Part shown: piece by piece, positions 8,856-18,455 of the stretch
How the letters are laid out: the number at the start of each line of letters is the position of its first letter
How positions within the stretch are numbered: the first letter of the stretch is position 1
From: Pararhizobium sp. YC-54
GTDB lineage: Bacteria; Pseudomonadota; Alphaproteobacteria; Rhizobiales; Rhizobiaceae
Length of the DNA stretch: 64,000 nucleotides
NCBI RefSeq assembly: GCF_025847205.1
Contig: NZ_JAOYTH010000001.1
Span: 124,001 to 188,000, forward strand
Reading direction: 5' to 3'
Notes under the pieces: model-generated
Databases searched by the model: none
What the model saw: the letters and a program-made list of their open reading frames with translations, nothing else
Told to the model about the DNA's origin: nothing
Translations under genes and position numbers: made by a program

Positions 8856-9629
8856 ATGAACGAGACCGGCATGATTTTCCTGAAACTGACCCTGGTTCCG
8901 TTCTTTCTGTTTGCCGTTTCGATGGCGGCGGTGCGCTGGGGGCCTTCGGTTGCGGGCTGGCTCGCCGCTTTGCCGATCGTGACCGGGCCTATCCTCTATC
9001 TGCTGGTGCTTGAACAGGGCGCCGTGTTCGGCGTTGGCGCTGCGGCTGCGGCCTTGTCGGCGATTTTTGCCTCAGAAGCCTTCAACCTGGCCTATGCGTG
9101 GACATGCCGCTGGTATCACTATTGCATCGCGGCCCTGATGGGGCTTGCCGCATGGTTTGCCGCGGCCACCGGCTTGACGAATATGCCGGGAACGCCGCTC
9201 TTTGCGCTCGGCGCTGCGCTGCTCGGCGTTACCCTGGCGCAAACTTTTCTGCCGCGGACCCATGCCGCCAGCAAGGTCATATCGATCACCCGGACCGATC
9301 TGCTCTTGCGCATGGCCGCCGGCGCCGTTCTGACGCTGGCCGTGACGATGCTGTCGGTTTCCCTTGGGGCGCAATGGAGCGGCGTGCTCAGCGTTTTTCC
9401 GCTTCTGGGGCTGATCCTGTCGGTGTCTTCGCAACGGGCATACGGGCCCGATTTCGTTGTCCGGCTGCTGCGCGGCATGGTGCTGGGGCGGTTCTCGTTT
9501 GCAGCCTTCTGCCTCTGCCTGATCTGGATGCTCCCCAGGCAGAATGTCGAGATCGCGTTTTTGATCTCTTCGGCTGCGGCCGTTTGTGTTCAGTGGGCAA
9601 GCCGGCAAGTGGCGGCCGCGACGCGCTGA
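8856..9629 (+). CDS. Polytopic membrane protein of unknown function
   Basis: 257 residues with about seven or eight predicted membrane segments from the first residues on, and short loops with few charges. The start could be ATG 8856 or ATG 8871 (MIFLKLTLV); the second looks natural for a membrane protein, but neither has an ideal ribosome site. No named motif was recognised. It follows the DUF486 gene on the same strand by about 50 bases, so the two may be cotranscribed, and it is convergent with the ssu operon. Confidence 0.65.
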   Translation: MNETGMIFLKLTLVPFFLFAVSMAAVRWGPSVAGWLAALPIVTGPILYLLVLEQGAVFGVGAAAAALSAIFASEAFNLAYAWTCRWYHYCIAALMGLAAWFAAATGLTNMPGTPLFALGAALLGVTLAQTFLPRTHAASKVISITRTDLLLRMAAGAVLTLAVTMLSVSLGAQWSGVLSVFPLLGLILSVSSQRAYGPDFVVRLLRGMVLGRFSFAAFCLCLIWMLPRQNVEIAFLISSAAAVCVQWASRQVAAATR

Positions 9630-9653
9630 TCCGTCACGTGCTGGCCGGCAGCG

Positions 9654-10520
9654 TCAAGCCGCACTGCCAAACAGCGTGTCGAGAATCTGGCCTTCCAGCC
9701 GTGCCAGTTCCGGCGAGCCGTGGCGGCGGGGGCGTTCCAGCGGGATGTCGATATCCAGCGCTATTCTGCCGTGGTCGATGACGATGACCCGGTCGGCGAG
9801 CGCCACGGCTTCCGAGACGTCGTGGGTGACCAGCACGGCGGTGAATGCCTGCTGCAGCCAGATGCGTTCGAGCAGTTGCTGCATTTCGATGCGGGTCAGC
9901 GCATCGAGCGCGCCGAGCGGTTCGTCCAACGCCAGAATATAGGGATGGGCGACAAGCGCCCGGGCAAGTGCCACGCGCTGCCGCTGGCCGCCGGACAGAA
10001 CCGACGGCCATTCTTTTGCACGGTCGGCAAGACCGACCTCCCGGAGGATGGCGAGAGATTGTTCGTGAGCTTGCGGGCCTTTGGCGATGCCGGTCAGGCC
10101 GACCTCGACGTTTTTGGCGATCCGTGCCCAAGGGAGGAGACGGGGTTCCTGGAACATGATGCGGGTGCGGTTTTGGCCTTCCGCCCCCTTGTTGACCGTC
10201 AGCGTGCCGGATGTCGGCCTGTCGAGGCCGGTCAGCAGCCGCAGCAGCGTGCTCTTGCCGCAGCCGCTCTTGCCGATAACGGCGATGAACTGGCCGGCCG
10301 GCACATCGAGATCGATGTTGTCGAGGACCGTCTTGTCGCCGAACTTGCGGCTGATGCCGCGAAAGGAAAAGGCGTTCTCGCGGACATCGCGGCCGCGTGC
10401 GTGCGGTGCGGCATAGGGAAACCAATGCGTCGGCGTCGTTTCGCGCAGGGCGCGGGCTTCTGCCGTTTCTCTGGCCGGGCGGGCGTCCTTGGCTTTTTGA
10501 TCGAGGGCGATGACGGACAT
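9654..10520 (-). CDS. ssuB: Aliphatic sulfonate ABC transporter ATP-binding protein
   Basis: 288 residues. Walker A is GKSGCGKST, the signature is LSGGQRQR, Walker B is ILALDEP, and the switch histidine is in VTHDVSEA, all typical of the SsuB/TauB/NrtD family. An N-terminal extension of about 50 residues precedes the ABC domain. The ATG at 10520 follows GGAG. It is the last gene of ssuA-ssuC-ssuB, 32 bases after ssuC. It powers import of alkanesulfonates as sulfur source; taurine or nitrate-like substrates are alternatives because the family is closely related. No sulfonate monooxygenase (ssuD) gene is in the window. Confidence 0.85.
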   Translation of the reverse strand: MSVIALDQKAKDARPARETAEARALRETTPTHWFPYAAPHARGRDVRENAFSFRGISRKFGDKTVLDNIDLDVPAGQFIAVIGKSGCGKSTLLRLLTGLDRPTSGTLTVNKGAEGQNRTRIMFQEPRLLPWARIAKNVEVGLTGIAKGPQAHEQSLAILREVGLADRAKEWPSVLSGGQRQRVALARALVAHPYILALDEPLGALDALTRIEMQQLLERIWLQQAFTAVLVTHDVSEAVALADRVIVIDHGRIALDIDIPLERPRRHGSPELARLEGQILDTLFGSAA

Positions 10521-10552
10521 TTTCGGCACTCCGTGTTTCAGGTTGCTTTGGG

Positions 10553-11356
10553 TCAGGCGGTCTGGAAGGCCGGATGCCATTGCAGCGTCAGGCGCTCGAG
10601 CAGCCGGGCAAAACTGTCGGCGAGCTTGCCGAGCAGGGCGTAGATCAGGATCGACAGCACGACGACATCGATCAAAAGGAACTCGCGCGCCTGCATAGCC
10701 ATGTAGCCGAGACCGGAGGAGGCGGCGATGGTTTCGGCGACGATCAGCGTCAGCCACATGATACCCAGCGCATAGCGCAGGCCGACGAAGATGGCGGGAA
10801 GGGCGCCAGGCAGGATGACGCGAAAGAACAGGGTGGCGCGCGACATGCCGTAGACGCGGCCCATCTCGACCAGTTGCGGATCAACGCTCTGGATGCCGAG
10901 CAGGGTGTTGACGTAGATCGGGAAGAACACGCCGAGCGCCACAAGAAAGAGCTTTGCCTCCTCATCGATGCCGAACCAGAGGATGACCAGCGGGATCAGT
11001 GCCAGATGCGGGATGTTGCGGACCATCTGCAGCGTCGTGTCGGTCAAGTTGCGCGACAGGCCGGAAAGGCCATTGGCAAGGCCGAAAACGAGGCCGATCG
11101 AACCGCCGATGACGAAGCCGGACAAAGCGCGTGCCGTGCTGACGCCGATATTGCGGACGAGTTCACCCGACAGCAGCAGACGCCAGAAGGCTTCGGCGAC
11201 AGCGGAGGGGGCGGCCATGACATTCGGCGAGATCAGGCCGGTGCGGGCAGCAATTTCCCAGGCGAGCACGATCAGGGCGGGCAGCAGCCAGCCGGTGCCG
11301 TTGCGCAGGATCGCCGCGCCGCTGTGCAGGAGCGATTGACCGGTGGATTTCATCAT
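10553..11356 (-). CDS. ssuC: Sulfonate ABC transporter permease
   Basis: 267 residues with about six membrane helices. The EAA-type coupling loop reads [28 protein letters not shown] and contacts the ATPase. The start is one of two adjacent ATGs (11356, 11353) behind AAAGGG. The family is SsuC/TauC (BPD_transp_1). It lies 83 bases after ssuA, with the stable hairpin 11384-11417 in the gap, and just before ssuB. Confidence 0.85.
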   Translation of the reverse strand: MMKSTGQSLLHSGAAILRNGTGWLLPALIVLAWEIAARTGLISPNVMAAPSAVAEAFWRLLLSGELVRNIGVSTARALSGFVIGGSIGLVFGLANGLSGLSRNLTDTTLQMVRNIPHLALIPLVILWFGIDEEAKLFLVALGVFFPIYVNTLLGIQSVDPQLVEMGRVYGMSRATLFFRVILPGALPAIFVGLRYALGIMWLTLIVAETIAASSGLGYMAMQAREFLLIDVVVLSILIYALLGKLADSFARLLERLTLQWHPAFQTA

Positions 11357-11383
11357 CTGCCCTTTGCTCTCTCGTGTTCTTTC

Positions 11384-11417
11384 GCGTGCCGGTCCGGATC
11401 GACCGGGACCGGCACGC
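11384..11417 (-). promoter_or_regulatory. Intercistronic hairpin between ssuA and ssuC
   Basis: Perfect 12-base arms (GCGTGCCGGTCC and GGACCGGCACGC) enclose a 10-base loop directly after the ssuA stop. No T-run follows on the transcribed strand, so it would act as an mRNA 3'-end stabiliser rather than a strong terminator. Confidence 0.6.
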
Positions 11418-11439
11418 TGCCGCATTTCCTGGGAGGAAA

Positions 11440-12393
11440 TCAGTTTGATGGCGCCGTCCAGACGGCGTCCGAAATGGTGATCTGCCTGGGGATCAGGCCG
11501 AGCTTGAAGAACCGGTCGGCGGTCTGCTGCTGGCTGGCGACGACTTCCGGCGTGATCGGCTCGATGCCGAACGTGCTGCGGTTGGCGGCAATCGTCTGGG
11601 CTTCCAAAGGCACGCCCGTGACTTCATGCAGCGCTTCGGCGACCTTGTCGCGATTGGCATCGGCCCAGGCGGCTGCGTCCTTCAGGGCGGCGATGGTGGC
11701 CGTTACCGTTTCCGGATGGTCCTTGGCGAAGTCGCGATTGGCGAGGAAATAGGTTTTCACGTTCAGGGTCTGAGCCGAGGTGGTGAGGATGCGCGGCTTG
11801 TAGCGGGTTTCGGCGATGGCGAAGAACGGGTCCCAGACGGCCCAGGCGTCGATCTTGTCGCTGGCAAAGGCCGCGGCCGCATCGGCCGGGCTCAGATAGA
11901 CCGGGGTGATGTCCTTGAAGTCGATGCCGGCTTTTTCCAGCGCTGCAACGACGAGGTTGTGGGCTGAGGTGCCCTTGCCGACGCCGATCTTCTTGCCCTT
12001 GAGGTCGGCCAGCGACTGGATCGGCGATTCCGGCTTGACGAAGATGGCCTCGCCGGCCCCGTTGGAGGGAAGGGCTGCGGCATAGGTGATGGCAGAGCCT
12101 GCGGCCTGACCGAAGATCGGCGGCGCATCGCCGGTCCAGCCGACATTGATCGAGCCGACATTCAGCGCTTCGACCAAAGGCGGGCCGGCGGTGAACTCGA
12201 CCCAGGAGACGGTGATGCCCTTCGGCTCCAGCGCCTTTTCGATGATCCGCTGCTGGCGGGCGATGACCGGCAGGCCGGTTTTCTGATAGCCGATCTTGAA
12301 TTCCGTCAGCTCGGCGGCGAACAGACCGGAAGCGGAAAGCAGGCCGGTGGCGAGGAGGCCAGCGCCGAACAGGCGTCTTGTCAGTGTGAACAT
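11440..12393 (-). CDS. ssuA: Aliphatic sulfonate-binding periplasmic protein
   Basis: 317 residues with a signal peptide starting MFTLTRRLFGAG and cleavage near AAE at about 27. The mature protein has the SsuA/TauA fold marks: EFKIGYQKTG at the start, FTAGPPLVEALNVGSINVGWTGDAPP, and DAWAVWDPFFA. It is first in the operon, so it delivers substrate to SsuCB. The ATG at 12393 follows GAGGGAT. A second, unlinked relative is at 41502-42470. Sulfonate is the likeliest ligand by family; the exact compound cannot be read. Confidence 0.85.
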   Translation of the reverse strand: MFTLTRRLFGAGLLATGLLSASGLFAAELTEFKIGYQKTGLPVIARQQRIIEKALEPKGITVSWVEFTAGPPLVEALNVGSINVGWTGDAPPIFGQAAGSAITYAAALPSNGAGEAIFVKPESPIQSLADLKGKKIGVGKGTSAHNLVVAALEKAGIDFKDITPVYLSPADAAAAFASDKIDAWAVWDPFFAIAETRYKPRILTTSAQTLNVKTYFLANRDFAKDHPETVTATIAALKDAAAWADANRDKVAEALHEVTGVPLEAQTIAANRSTFGIEPITPEVVASQQQTADRFFKLGLIPRQITISDAVWTAPSN

Positions 12394-12444
12394 CGATCCC
12401 TCTTATGGTTGGCGGAGGTTTCTCCGCTTGAATGAGGATCATGT

Positions 12445-12478
12445 TAAATAAATCTATCAAGATTATAGAGTTTATTTA
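12445..12478. promoter_or_regulatory. AT-rich dyad in the ssuA promoter region
   Basis: TAAATAAA...CTAT on the left and ATAG..GTTTATTTA on the right form a near-perfect inverted repeat about 50-85 bases upstream of ssuA in an otherwise GC-rich region. The position suits a promoter or a sulfur-starvation regulator site (CysB/SsuR-like). The regulator assignment is inference. Confidence 0.4.
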
Positions 12479-12635
12479 TTTTGTAGATTTGCCGTGCGGG
12501 GAAACGGTTTTCCGCGATGGAAGGGCAATCGACGGGATTTTTCCGTCACTCCTCGTGTACCTTTGAAAAACGCAATCGGCGCACTAGCTAGTGTTCCGGC
12601 TCCAGGAAACGGAATCGCAATGCGAGGGCAGCCCA

Positions 12636-13052
12636 ATGAATCCAACGGAACATATCGACCAGCTGATCGCCGGGCTTGCGGACTGGCGTGGCGAGACGCT
12701 TGCGGCGATCCGCAAGGACATCCTTGAGGCCGATCCGGAGATCATCGAGGAATGGAAGTGGATGGGAAGCCCGGTCTGGTCTTGCGACGGGATCATCGCG
12801 GTTGGCAACGCCCACAAGGAGAAGGTGAAGCTGACATTTTCCCACGGCGCCAGTCTTCCGGACCCGGACAAGCTTTTCAACGCGGGGCTTGGAGGCAAGG
12901 TCTGGCGGGCGATCGATGTTTTCGAGGGCGATACGATCGATCGGCGTGCTCTCAAGGAGCTCATCCGCGCCGCTGTAGAGTTCAATCGGGCCAAAAAGAA
13001 GAAGGCGCCTGCCGGTTCGCGCGCGAAGGCACCCAAAAGCGAGAAGGCATGA
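12636..13052 (+). CDS. DUF1801 protein
   Basis: 138 residues. The core (DWRGETLAAIRKDILEADPEIIEEWKW, then SPVWSCDGIIAVGNAHKEKVKLTF and GASLPDPDKLFNAG) matches DUF1801/YdhG-like proteins, whose biochemical role is unsettled. The tail is Lys/Ala-rich. The start at 12636 has GAGGG upstream; the 15-residue in-frame extension has no ribosome site. It stands alone between the divergent ssu promoter and the EamA gene. Confidence 0.8.
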   Translation: MNPTEHIDQLIAGLADWRGETLAAIRKDILEADPEIIEEWKWMGSPVWSCDGIIAVGNAHKEKVKLTFSHGASLPDPDKLFNAGLGGKVWRAIDVFEGDTIDRRALKELIRAAVEFNRAKKKKAPAGSRAKAPKSEKA

Positions 13053-13173
13053 TGTGCCGCCTTCTTGCCACAAGGGGGAACGCTACCATGGCCTGATGCG
13101 GTCGCTTTGCGCCCATAACAGTCATCCCGGCCTGTGGTGCCCGAAGGTCATGGAAGCGCGCACCGGATCGGCC

Positions 13174-14076
13174 TTACCCGCGCGACGTCATCCAAACGCC
13201 CACCATTGTTACCGCCAGTCCGGCAAACATCGTTGCGGTTAGTGGTTCAGAAAACAGTGCCCAGGCCCACAGCATGGTGACTGGCGGACTAAGGTAGATG
13301 GCCGCGCTCACCTGCGCCACGGGAAACAGGCGCAGGCTGGTATAATAGACCGAATAAGCGGCGAACGTTGCAATGAGCACGAGCCACACCATACCGATTG
13401 CGAAATTTAGGGTCATCGGTGGAGCGACATTCCCCTGCATCAGGGCACAGAGACCGAACAAGGCCGAGCCGGTGAGCGTATGGATGCAGAGGCGCTGATG
13501 CACAGGCATGGGCGAAGCTCTGTCTCGCCGGAGCAAGACCGAGGCGACCGCGAACACAAGCATCGAGCCGACGGTCAGGCCATACGCCCAAACCGGAGCG
13601 CTGCCGAAGCTGAGGCTGTCGAACGAGACAATCAGGACGCCCACCACTGCGATCGCCGTGCCTGTCCATTGTCGCGGGGTCAACCGCTCGCCCAGGACGG
13701 GTTGTGACAAGGCCGCGATGGCCAGCGGAAGAAGGTCGGAGATAAGTGCGACCAGTCCTGTCGGCACCCGCTGTTCGATCGCCAGCGCGAAGCCGCCGAG
13801 ATAGAGAAACACCGACATCACGCCAAACAGCATCTGATCCCGCACCGCACGTAGCCGCAGCCGCGGACCTATCGTCAACGCAAAGGGCAAAAGTATCGCT
13901 CCGGAAAGAAGTGTGCGCCAGAACAGAACCAGCACCACGCTCGCCTCGTCGCTGGCGTAGCGGATACCCACGAAACCGGAACTCCAGCCAATGACCAGCA
14001 AACTGGCCATGACAGGCCAGAGGAACCGGTGCTTTCCGGGCGCGACTTGGATTGCAGGCTGGTTGTTCATGAGCAT
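13174..14076 (-). CDS. EamA/DMT-family exporter
   Basis: 300 residues with two EamA repeats and about ten membrane helices: IGWSSGFVGIRYASDEASVVLVLFWR near helix 1 and PLAIAALSQPVLGERLTPRQWTGTAIAVVGV before helix 5 are typical. The family exports metabolites or amino acids. It is divergent from the LysR gene at 14240, an arrangement in which the regulator usually controls the exporter. ATGs at 14076 and 14070 are both possible. Confidence 0.85.
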   Translation of the reverse strand: MLMNNQPAIQVAPGKHRFLWPVMASLLVIGWSSGFVGIRYASDEASVVLVLFWRTLLSGAILLPFALTIGPRLRLRAVRDQMLFGVMSVFLYLGGFALAIEQRVPTGLVALISDLLPLAIAALSQPVLGERLTPRQWTGTAIAVVGVLIVSFDSLSFGSAPVWAYGLTVGSMLVFAVASVLLRRDRASPMPVHQRLCIHTLTGSALFGLCALMQGNVAPPMTLNFAIGMVWLVLIATFAAYSVYYTSLRLFPVAQVSAAIYLSPPVTMLWAWALFSEPLTATMFAGLAVTMVGVWMTSRG

Positions 14077-14130
14077 CCCGGATGTGTCTATTCGTCATCG
14101 GCCAATAGACAATCACCAATCATTTAGCAC

Positions 14131-14160
14131 ATGACAAATTTCGATCGAACTATGACAAAT
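14131..14160. promoter_or_regulatory. Direct repeat in the EamA-LysR divergent promoter
   Basis: ATGACAAAT occurs at 14131-14139 and again at 14152-14160, exactly 21 bases apart (two helical turns), between the two divergent genes. TTCGATCGAA, a palindrome at 14139-14148, lies between the copies. This suits LysR tetramer binding on one DNA face. Confidence 0.45.
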
Positions 14161-14239
14161 CAGCCGATCTCCTAATAAAATCTTGCCGGAGCGGCCCTCG
14201 CTCTGCATACTCTTCATAACCCCATTTGGAAAATGCAGG

Positions 14240-15130
14240 ATGACAGAGTTCAACGTCCGGCGCTTGGAGATCGACGCTCTGCGCGCGTTATGTGCAGTTC
14301 GCCATCACGGAGGGGTCACCCGCGCCGCGCAGGCCTTGGGCCTGTCCCAATCCGCGGTCAGCCACAAGATTAGGCGGCTGGAGATGAGCCTCGATTGCGC
14401 GCTTCTCGGCCGCAGGCCGGGCGGGCCGGCGTTCACCGCTGCTGGCGAAGAGTTGCTGGACTACGCGGGCCGTATTCTCGAGCTTCATGACGAAGCGCTT
14501 TTGAGCCTGTCGAAGACCTCGCTCTCCGGGCGCATCGTTCTCGGATTGACCGAGGACACGGCTTGCACCGACCTTGCCCGTATATTGGGACGATTCAGCC
14601 GCCTGCATCCACAGGTCGCCGTCAGGACGAAAGTCCGCATGAGTCTGGTTCTGCGGGACATGCTGGAACGAGGGGAACTGGACGCCGCCATTGTACAAGT
14701 GTTTGCCCACGAAGTCCGTCCGACGGATATCGTTCTTTTTCGGGAGCAACTTCATTGGGTCAAGCATCCGGAGCTGATACTTTCGCAACAGGGTCCGATC
14801 CCGTTTCTGTCTTTCGACGACCAGTGTTTCTACCGGAGATGGGCTCTCGACATCGGACAAGACGGCGGCGCGGTTTTGGAAACCGTATTCGAGTGCGCCA
14901 GCGCCGCAGGCATAATTTCGGCGCTTGCTTCGGCCATGGGGGTGGCACTTCTGAGCCAACGTCATCTTTCTCCCGAGATGCAGATCGTCACCCAGCGCCT
15001 GCCTGAGCCCCCTGCGCTGGCCTATGTCGTGCGTCGTGCCCGAAAGGTACGTAACCCGGCGCTGGACACACTCGTCAGCGAAATCGTGAATGAAATCACT
15101 CGCCATGGCGGGCTCGCTCTCGCCAGCTAG
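14240..15130 (+). CDS. LysR-family transcriptional regulator
   Basis: 296 residues. The N-terminal winged helix has RRLEIDALRALCAVRHHGGVTRAAQALGLSQSAVSHKIRRLE (HTH about residues 20-45), followed by a LysR substrate-binding domain. The ATG at 14240 begins MTEFNVRR; a longer frame from 14183 has no ribosome site. It is divergent from the EamA exporter and likely regulates it in response to an unknown ligand. Confidence 0.9.
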   Translation: MTEFNVRRLEIDALRALCAVRHHGGVTRAAQALGLSQSAVSHKIRRLEMSLDCALLGRRPGGPAFTAAGEELLDYAGRILELHDEALLSLSKTSLSGRIVLGLTEDTACTDLARILGRFSRLHPQVAVRTKVRMSLVLRDMLERGELDAAIVQVFAHEVRPTDIVLFREQLHWVKHPELILSQQGPIPFLSFDDQCFYRRWALDIGQDGGAVLETVFECASAAGIISALASAMGVALLSQRHLSPEMQIVTQRLPEPPALAYVVRRARKVRNPALDTLVSEIVNEITRHGGLALAS

Positions 15131-15144
15131 GCCGGCCGTGAGCG

Positions 15145-15732
15145 TCAATCCAGCAAATCAAAGGCGCGGAAAATCCAGACGACCTGGTAGGTCAGTCCGG
15201 CAATCAGGAAGACCGCGTGGAAACGCCGGTTGGCGGTGACGGCGGCGGCGATGCAAAGGGCGATATAGGTCGCGTTGCGCAGCGGATATTCCAGACCATA
15301 GGAGAGGAAGTAGTCCTTGCCCTTGACGGCGGTATCGACGAGATCGACGGCATAGGCAAGCGCCAGGAAACCGAAGAACCAGGCGCGGCGCGACATGAAA
15401 TACTGCTCGTAGCCGCTGTACTCCTCCATCGAGGTGGGAAACAGCAGGACGCAGAGGAAGTAGAAGATGCAGCAATAGGAGATGACGAAGAGGTAGACGC
15501 TGAAATCGATCACCGGCACCGAATGCAGCCTGTATTCCCACCACCAGAAATAGATCAGGAACAGGAACATGAACAGCACCCAGCCGAGGTGCAGCCAGTA
15601 GATCCTGGTCTTGCCAGGGTGCTGGACGAACAGCGCCAGCCCCGTCAGCAGGCGAGCCATCGAGAGGCTGACGACCATGCCCATGACGACGCGAATATGC
15701 GAGAAGATCTGCGGATCGACGGGCTGGTCCAT
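15145..15732 (-). CDS. Hypothetical membrane protein
   Basis: 195 residues with five or six hydrophobic segments. Aromatic-rich helices (FLFLIYFWWWEY, YCCIFYFLCVLLF) and a short charged N terminus suggest an inner-membrane protein. The ATG at 15732 follows an excellent AAGGAGG site. It is 20 bases downstream of the thioesterase gene on the same strand, so they are probably cotranscribed. No family is recognised. Confidence 0.7.
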   Translation of the reverse strand: MDQPVDPQIFSHIRVVMGMVVSLSMARLLTGLALFVQHPGKTRIYWLHLGWVLFMFLFLIYFWWWEYRLHSVPVIDFSVYLFVISYCCIFYFLCVLLFPTSMEEYSGYEQYFMSRRAWFFGFLALAYAVDLVDTAVKGKDYFLSYGLEYPLRNATYIALCIAAAVTANRRFHAVFLIAGLTYQVVWIFRAFDLLD

Positions 15733-15752
15733 GGCCTTTGCCTCCTTGGATG

Positions 15753-16133
15753 TCAGGCTTCAGGCGGCACCGGTTTCGGATGGCCGGTCTCGTCCAGCGC
15801 CACCATGACGAACAGCGCATCGGTGACCTTGTCCATCCGGTCCGACAGGTAGCGTTGCGCCCAGGCCTCGACCTTGAGCGTCATCGAGGTGCGGCCAACC
15901 TTGACGACGTCGGTATAGATGCACAGCGTGTCGCCGATCTTCACCGGCATTTCGAAGGCCATTTCCTTGACGGCGGCGGTGACGACGCGGCCGCGCGCCC
16001 GCTCGGCGGCGCGGATGCCGCAGGACAGGTCCATCTGCGCCATCACCCAGCCGCCGAAAATATCGCCGGCCGCATTGGCGTCGGCCGGCATGGCCAGGGT
16101 GCGCAAGGTGAGGTCGCCGTTCGGTTTCGCCAT
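15753..16133 (-). CDS. Acyl-CoA thioesterase (hotdog, YciA-type)
   Basis: 126 residues of a single hotdog domain: LRTLAMPADANAAGDIFGGWVMAQMD contains the family's catalytic Asn/Asp region, followed by a strand with VVTAAVKEMAFEMPVKIGDTL. YciA-like enzymes hydrolyse acyl-CoA thioesters in the cytosol. The start at 16133 has GGAG upstream; the 36-residue extension from 16241 overlaps the promoter and is unlikely. Confidence 0.85.
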   Translation of the reverse strand: MAKPNGDLTLRTLAMPADANAAGDIFGGWVMAQMDLSCGIRAAERARGRVVTAAVKEMAFEMPVKIGDTLCIYTDVVKVGRTSMTLKVEAWAQRYLSDRMDKVTDALFVMVALDETGHPKPVPPEA

Positions 16134-16335
16134 GATCCACAATCTCCGTTTATCCGATGTAACCCAAGGACACGGGATCGGAAAAGACCTCTTTGGGAAA
16201 TATCCCCGGGCATGGCGCTCCGGCGGAAGCGCGATGAACACCGGATAAATTCAGTGTTTTTAGTTTCACTTGTTAAGAAAATGGAAATCTACCGTCGGCA
16301 TCCTGCGGTGTAGAAATCCGAGGGGAATTGGCTAT

Positions 16336-18150
16336 ATGAAACATTTCCGCATTTCCGTGCGCCTTTACATGCTGGTGGGGCTCGCACTTCTTGCCATGGC
16401 CGCCGCCATGACGCTTGGCCTGTTTCAGCAGCAGGACAAGCTGGTGGCGCAGCGCAAGGCCATGCTGGAGGCGATGAACGAGAATGCGGTGACCGTGTTC
16501 GATGCCTATTACAAGCAGGCGCAGGCCGGCACGCTGTCGCAGAAGGATGCGCAGGCGCGCGCCATCGAGGCGATCCGGGCGATGCGCTATCAGGGCAATG
16601 GCTACTTCTTCATCACCGACATGAAGAGCATGATGATCATGCACCCGATCAAGCCGGCGCTTGAGGGTACCGACCAGACGGAGAACAAGGATCCGACCGG
16701 CAAGCACATCTTCGTCGAGTTTGCCAAAAAAGTTCAAGCCGAAGGCAAGGGGTTCGTCGATTATTACTGGCCGAAGCCGGGCGCCGAGGAGCCGGTGCTG
16801 AAATATTCGCATGTGGCCGGTTTTGCGCCCTGGGGCTGGATCGTCGGCACCGGCGTCTACGCCGACGACCTGGCTGCGATGTTCACAGAGGGCCTGATCC
16901 AGGTTGCGGTCATCTGCGGTCTTGCCGCGCTGGTCATCCTGCTTGCAGCTTTCTCGATCGTCCGCAGCGTCGTTGGGCCGGTCGAGCGGCTGAAGACCTC
17001 GATGCGGGCGATTGCCGATGAGGATGTCTCGTCCGCCATTCCCGAAACCGACCGCAAGGACGAAATCGGCGAGATGGCAGGCGTGCTGGCGGTGCTGCGC
17101 GATTCCGTCAAGGAGCGCATCGATCTGCGCGAACGCGAAGCCGACCAGCAGCACCAGCTTGATGGCGAGCGGCGCAGCAACGAACAGCGTGCGCAACTGG
17201 ACGCGCAGACCCAGGCCGAGGCCATGAGCACGGTCGGCAGCGCGCTGGAAAAGCTCGCAGGCGGCGACCTGACGGCGGAAATCGTCAGGATCGCTCCGGA
17301 ATATTCCAAGCTGCGCGAGGATTTCAATACGGCTGTCACGGCACTGCGCGGCGTTGTCCAGTCGATCACCCAGTCCACCGAAGTGGTTTATGGAAGTGCC
17401 GGCGATATTTCGCAAGCCGCCAACAACCTGTCGCGCCGCACCGAACAGCAGGCGGCAGCGCTGGAAGAAACGGCGGCGGCACTCGACCAGATCACTTCGA
17501 CCGTCAAGAGCTCCTCCGAGCGGGCAGCAGAGGCCCGTGAAATGGTCACCGAGACCAAGGAAAGCGCTGCCAAGTCCGGCGATATCGTGCGCAACGCCAT
17601 TGGGGCCATGAGCCGGATCGAAGGCTCTTCGACCAAGATCAGCCAGATCATCGGCGTCATCGACGAGATCGCCTTCCAGACCAACCTCCTGGCGCTGAAT
17701 GCCGGCGTCGAGGCGGCGCGGGCGGGGGACGCGGGACGCGGATTTGCCGTCGTCGCGCAGGAAGTGCGCGAACTGGCGCAGCGCTCGGCCGGTGCCGCCA
17801 AGGAGATCAAGGAACTGATCCGCACCTCGGCCACCGAAGTCGAGACCGGCGTGACACTGGTGCGCTCGACCGGCGACGCGCTGATGGAAATCGAAGGCCT
17901 CGTCAACCGGGTGAACGAGCATGTGGCCTCAATTGCAACAGCGGCCCGCGAACAGGCAACCGGGCTTGCGGAGGTCAATACGGCGGTCAACAGCATGGAT
18001 CAGATGACCCAGCAGAATGCGGCGATGGTCGAGGAGACGACGGCGGCCAGCCAGACGCTGGCGCAGGAGAGCCGCGAGCTGAAAGGCCTGCTGCAGACCT
18101 TCCGCCTCTCTGCCGACAGCCGCCAGACCAGCTTCAGCCGCGCCGCCTGA
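16336..18150 (+). CDS. Methyl-accepting chemotaxis protein with Cache sensor
   Basis: 604 residues. TM1 is about 10-30, then a periplasmic single-Cache-2 domain (GYFFITDMKSMMIMHP, FVDYYWPKPG, PWGWIVGTGVYADD), TM2 about 190-210, HAMP, and a signalling domain with the conserved hairpin tip (IDEIAFQTNLLALNAGVEAARAGDAGRGFAVVAQEVR). The C terminus lacks a CheR-tethering pentapeptide. The domain senses small organic ligands in relatives; this ligand is unknown. The ATG at 16336 follows AGGGGA. No che genes are nearby, so it works with a distant chemotaxis cluster. Confidence 0.9.
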   Translation: MKHFRISVRLYMLVGLALLAMAAAMTLGLFQQQDKLVAQRKAMLEAMNENAVTVFDAYYKQAQAGTLSQKDAQARAIEAIRAMRYQGNGYFFITDMKSMMIMHPIKPALEGTDQTENKDPTGKHIFVEFAKKVQAEGKGFVDYYWPKPGAEEPVLKYSHVAGFAPWGWIVGTGVYADDLAAMFTEGLIQVAVICGLAALVILLAAFSIVRSVVGPVERLKTSMRAIADEDVSSAIPETDRKDEIGEMAGVLAVLRDSVKERIDLREREADQQHQLDGERRSNEQRAQLDAQTQAEAMSTVGSALEKLAGGDLTAEIVRIAPEYSKLREDFNTAVTALRGVVQSITQSTEVVYGSAGDISQAANNLSRRTEQQAAALEETAAALDQITSTVKSSSERAAEAREMVTETKESAAKSGDIVRNAIGAMSRIEGSSTKISQIIGVIDEIAFQTNLLALNAGVEAARAGDAGRGFAVVAQEVRELAQRSAGAAKEIKELIRTSATEVETGVTLVRSTGDALMEIEGLVNRVNEHVASIATAAREQATGLAEVNTAVNSMDQMTQQNAAMVEETTAASQTLAQESRELKGLLQTFRLSADSRQTSFSRAA

Positions 18151-18455
18151 TCTCTCCGCAAGGCGGAACGGCCGATTGCCCGCGTTCCAAGATGAACCGC
18201 CCCCCGAACGGTGGACACCAATTTCGGCGGGCAGTTCAGGAGGACTCGGGCTTTTTTCTGTGTCTGGTTCTTGTGGCTGGATGGTTGCAAACCGCGCAAA
18301 AATACTATCTGAAGATTTGAAGGCTCCTTGCCGGACATGTGCGCAGCGCGCTTGACCGCGGCGGCTTTCGCTCCAGAATGGAGCCGTGATTCAAGATGTT
18401 ACAGCGTTTTCTCGTGCCGGTGGCGAGAAGATGCGCAAAATGGGGAGGACTGCGA
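18151..18455. other. Intergenic region after the chemoreceptor
   Basis: About 300 bases. A small CCGC/GCGG hairpin near 18156-18166 might help end the upstream transcript. No convincing gene is present; the short open frames across 18000-18338 lack ribosome sites. Confidence 0.4.
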
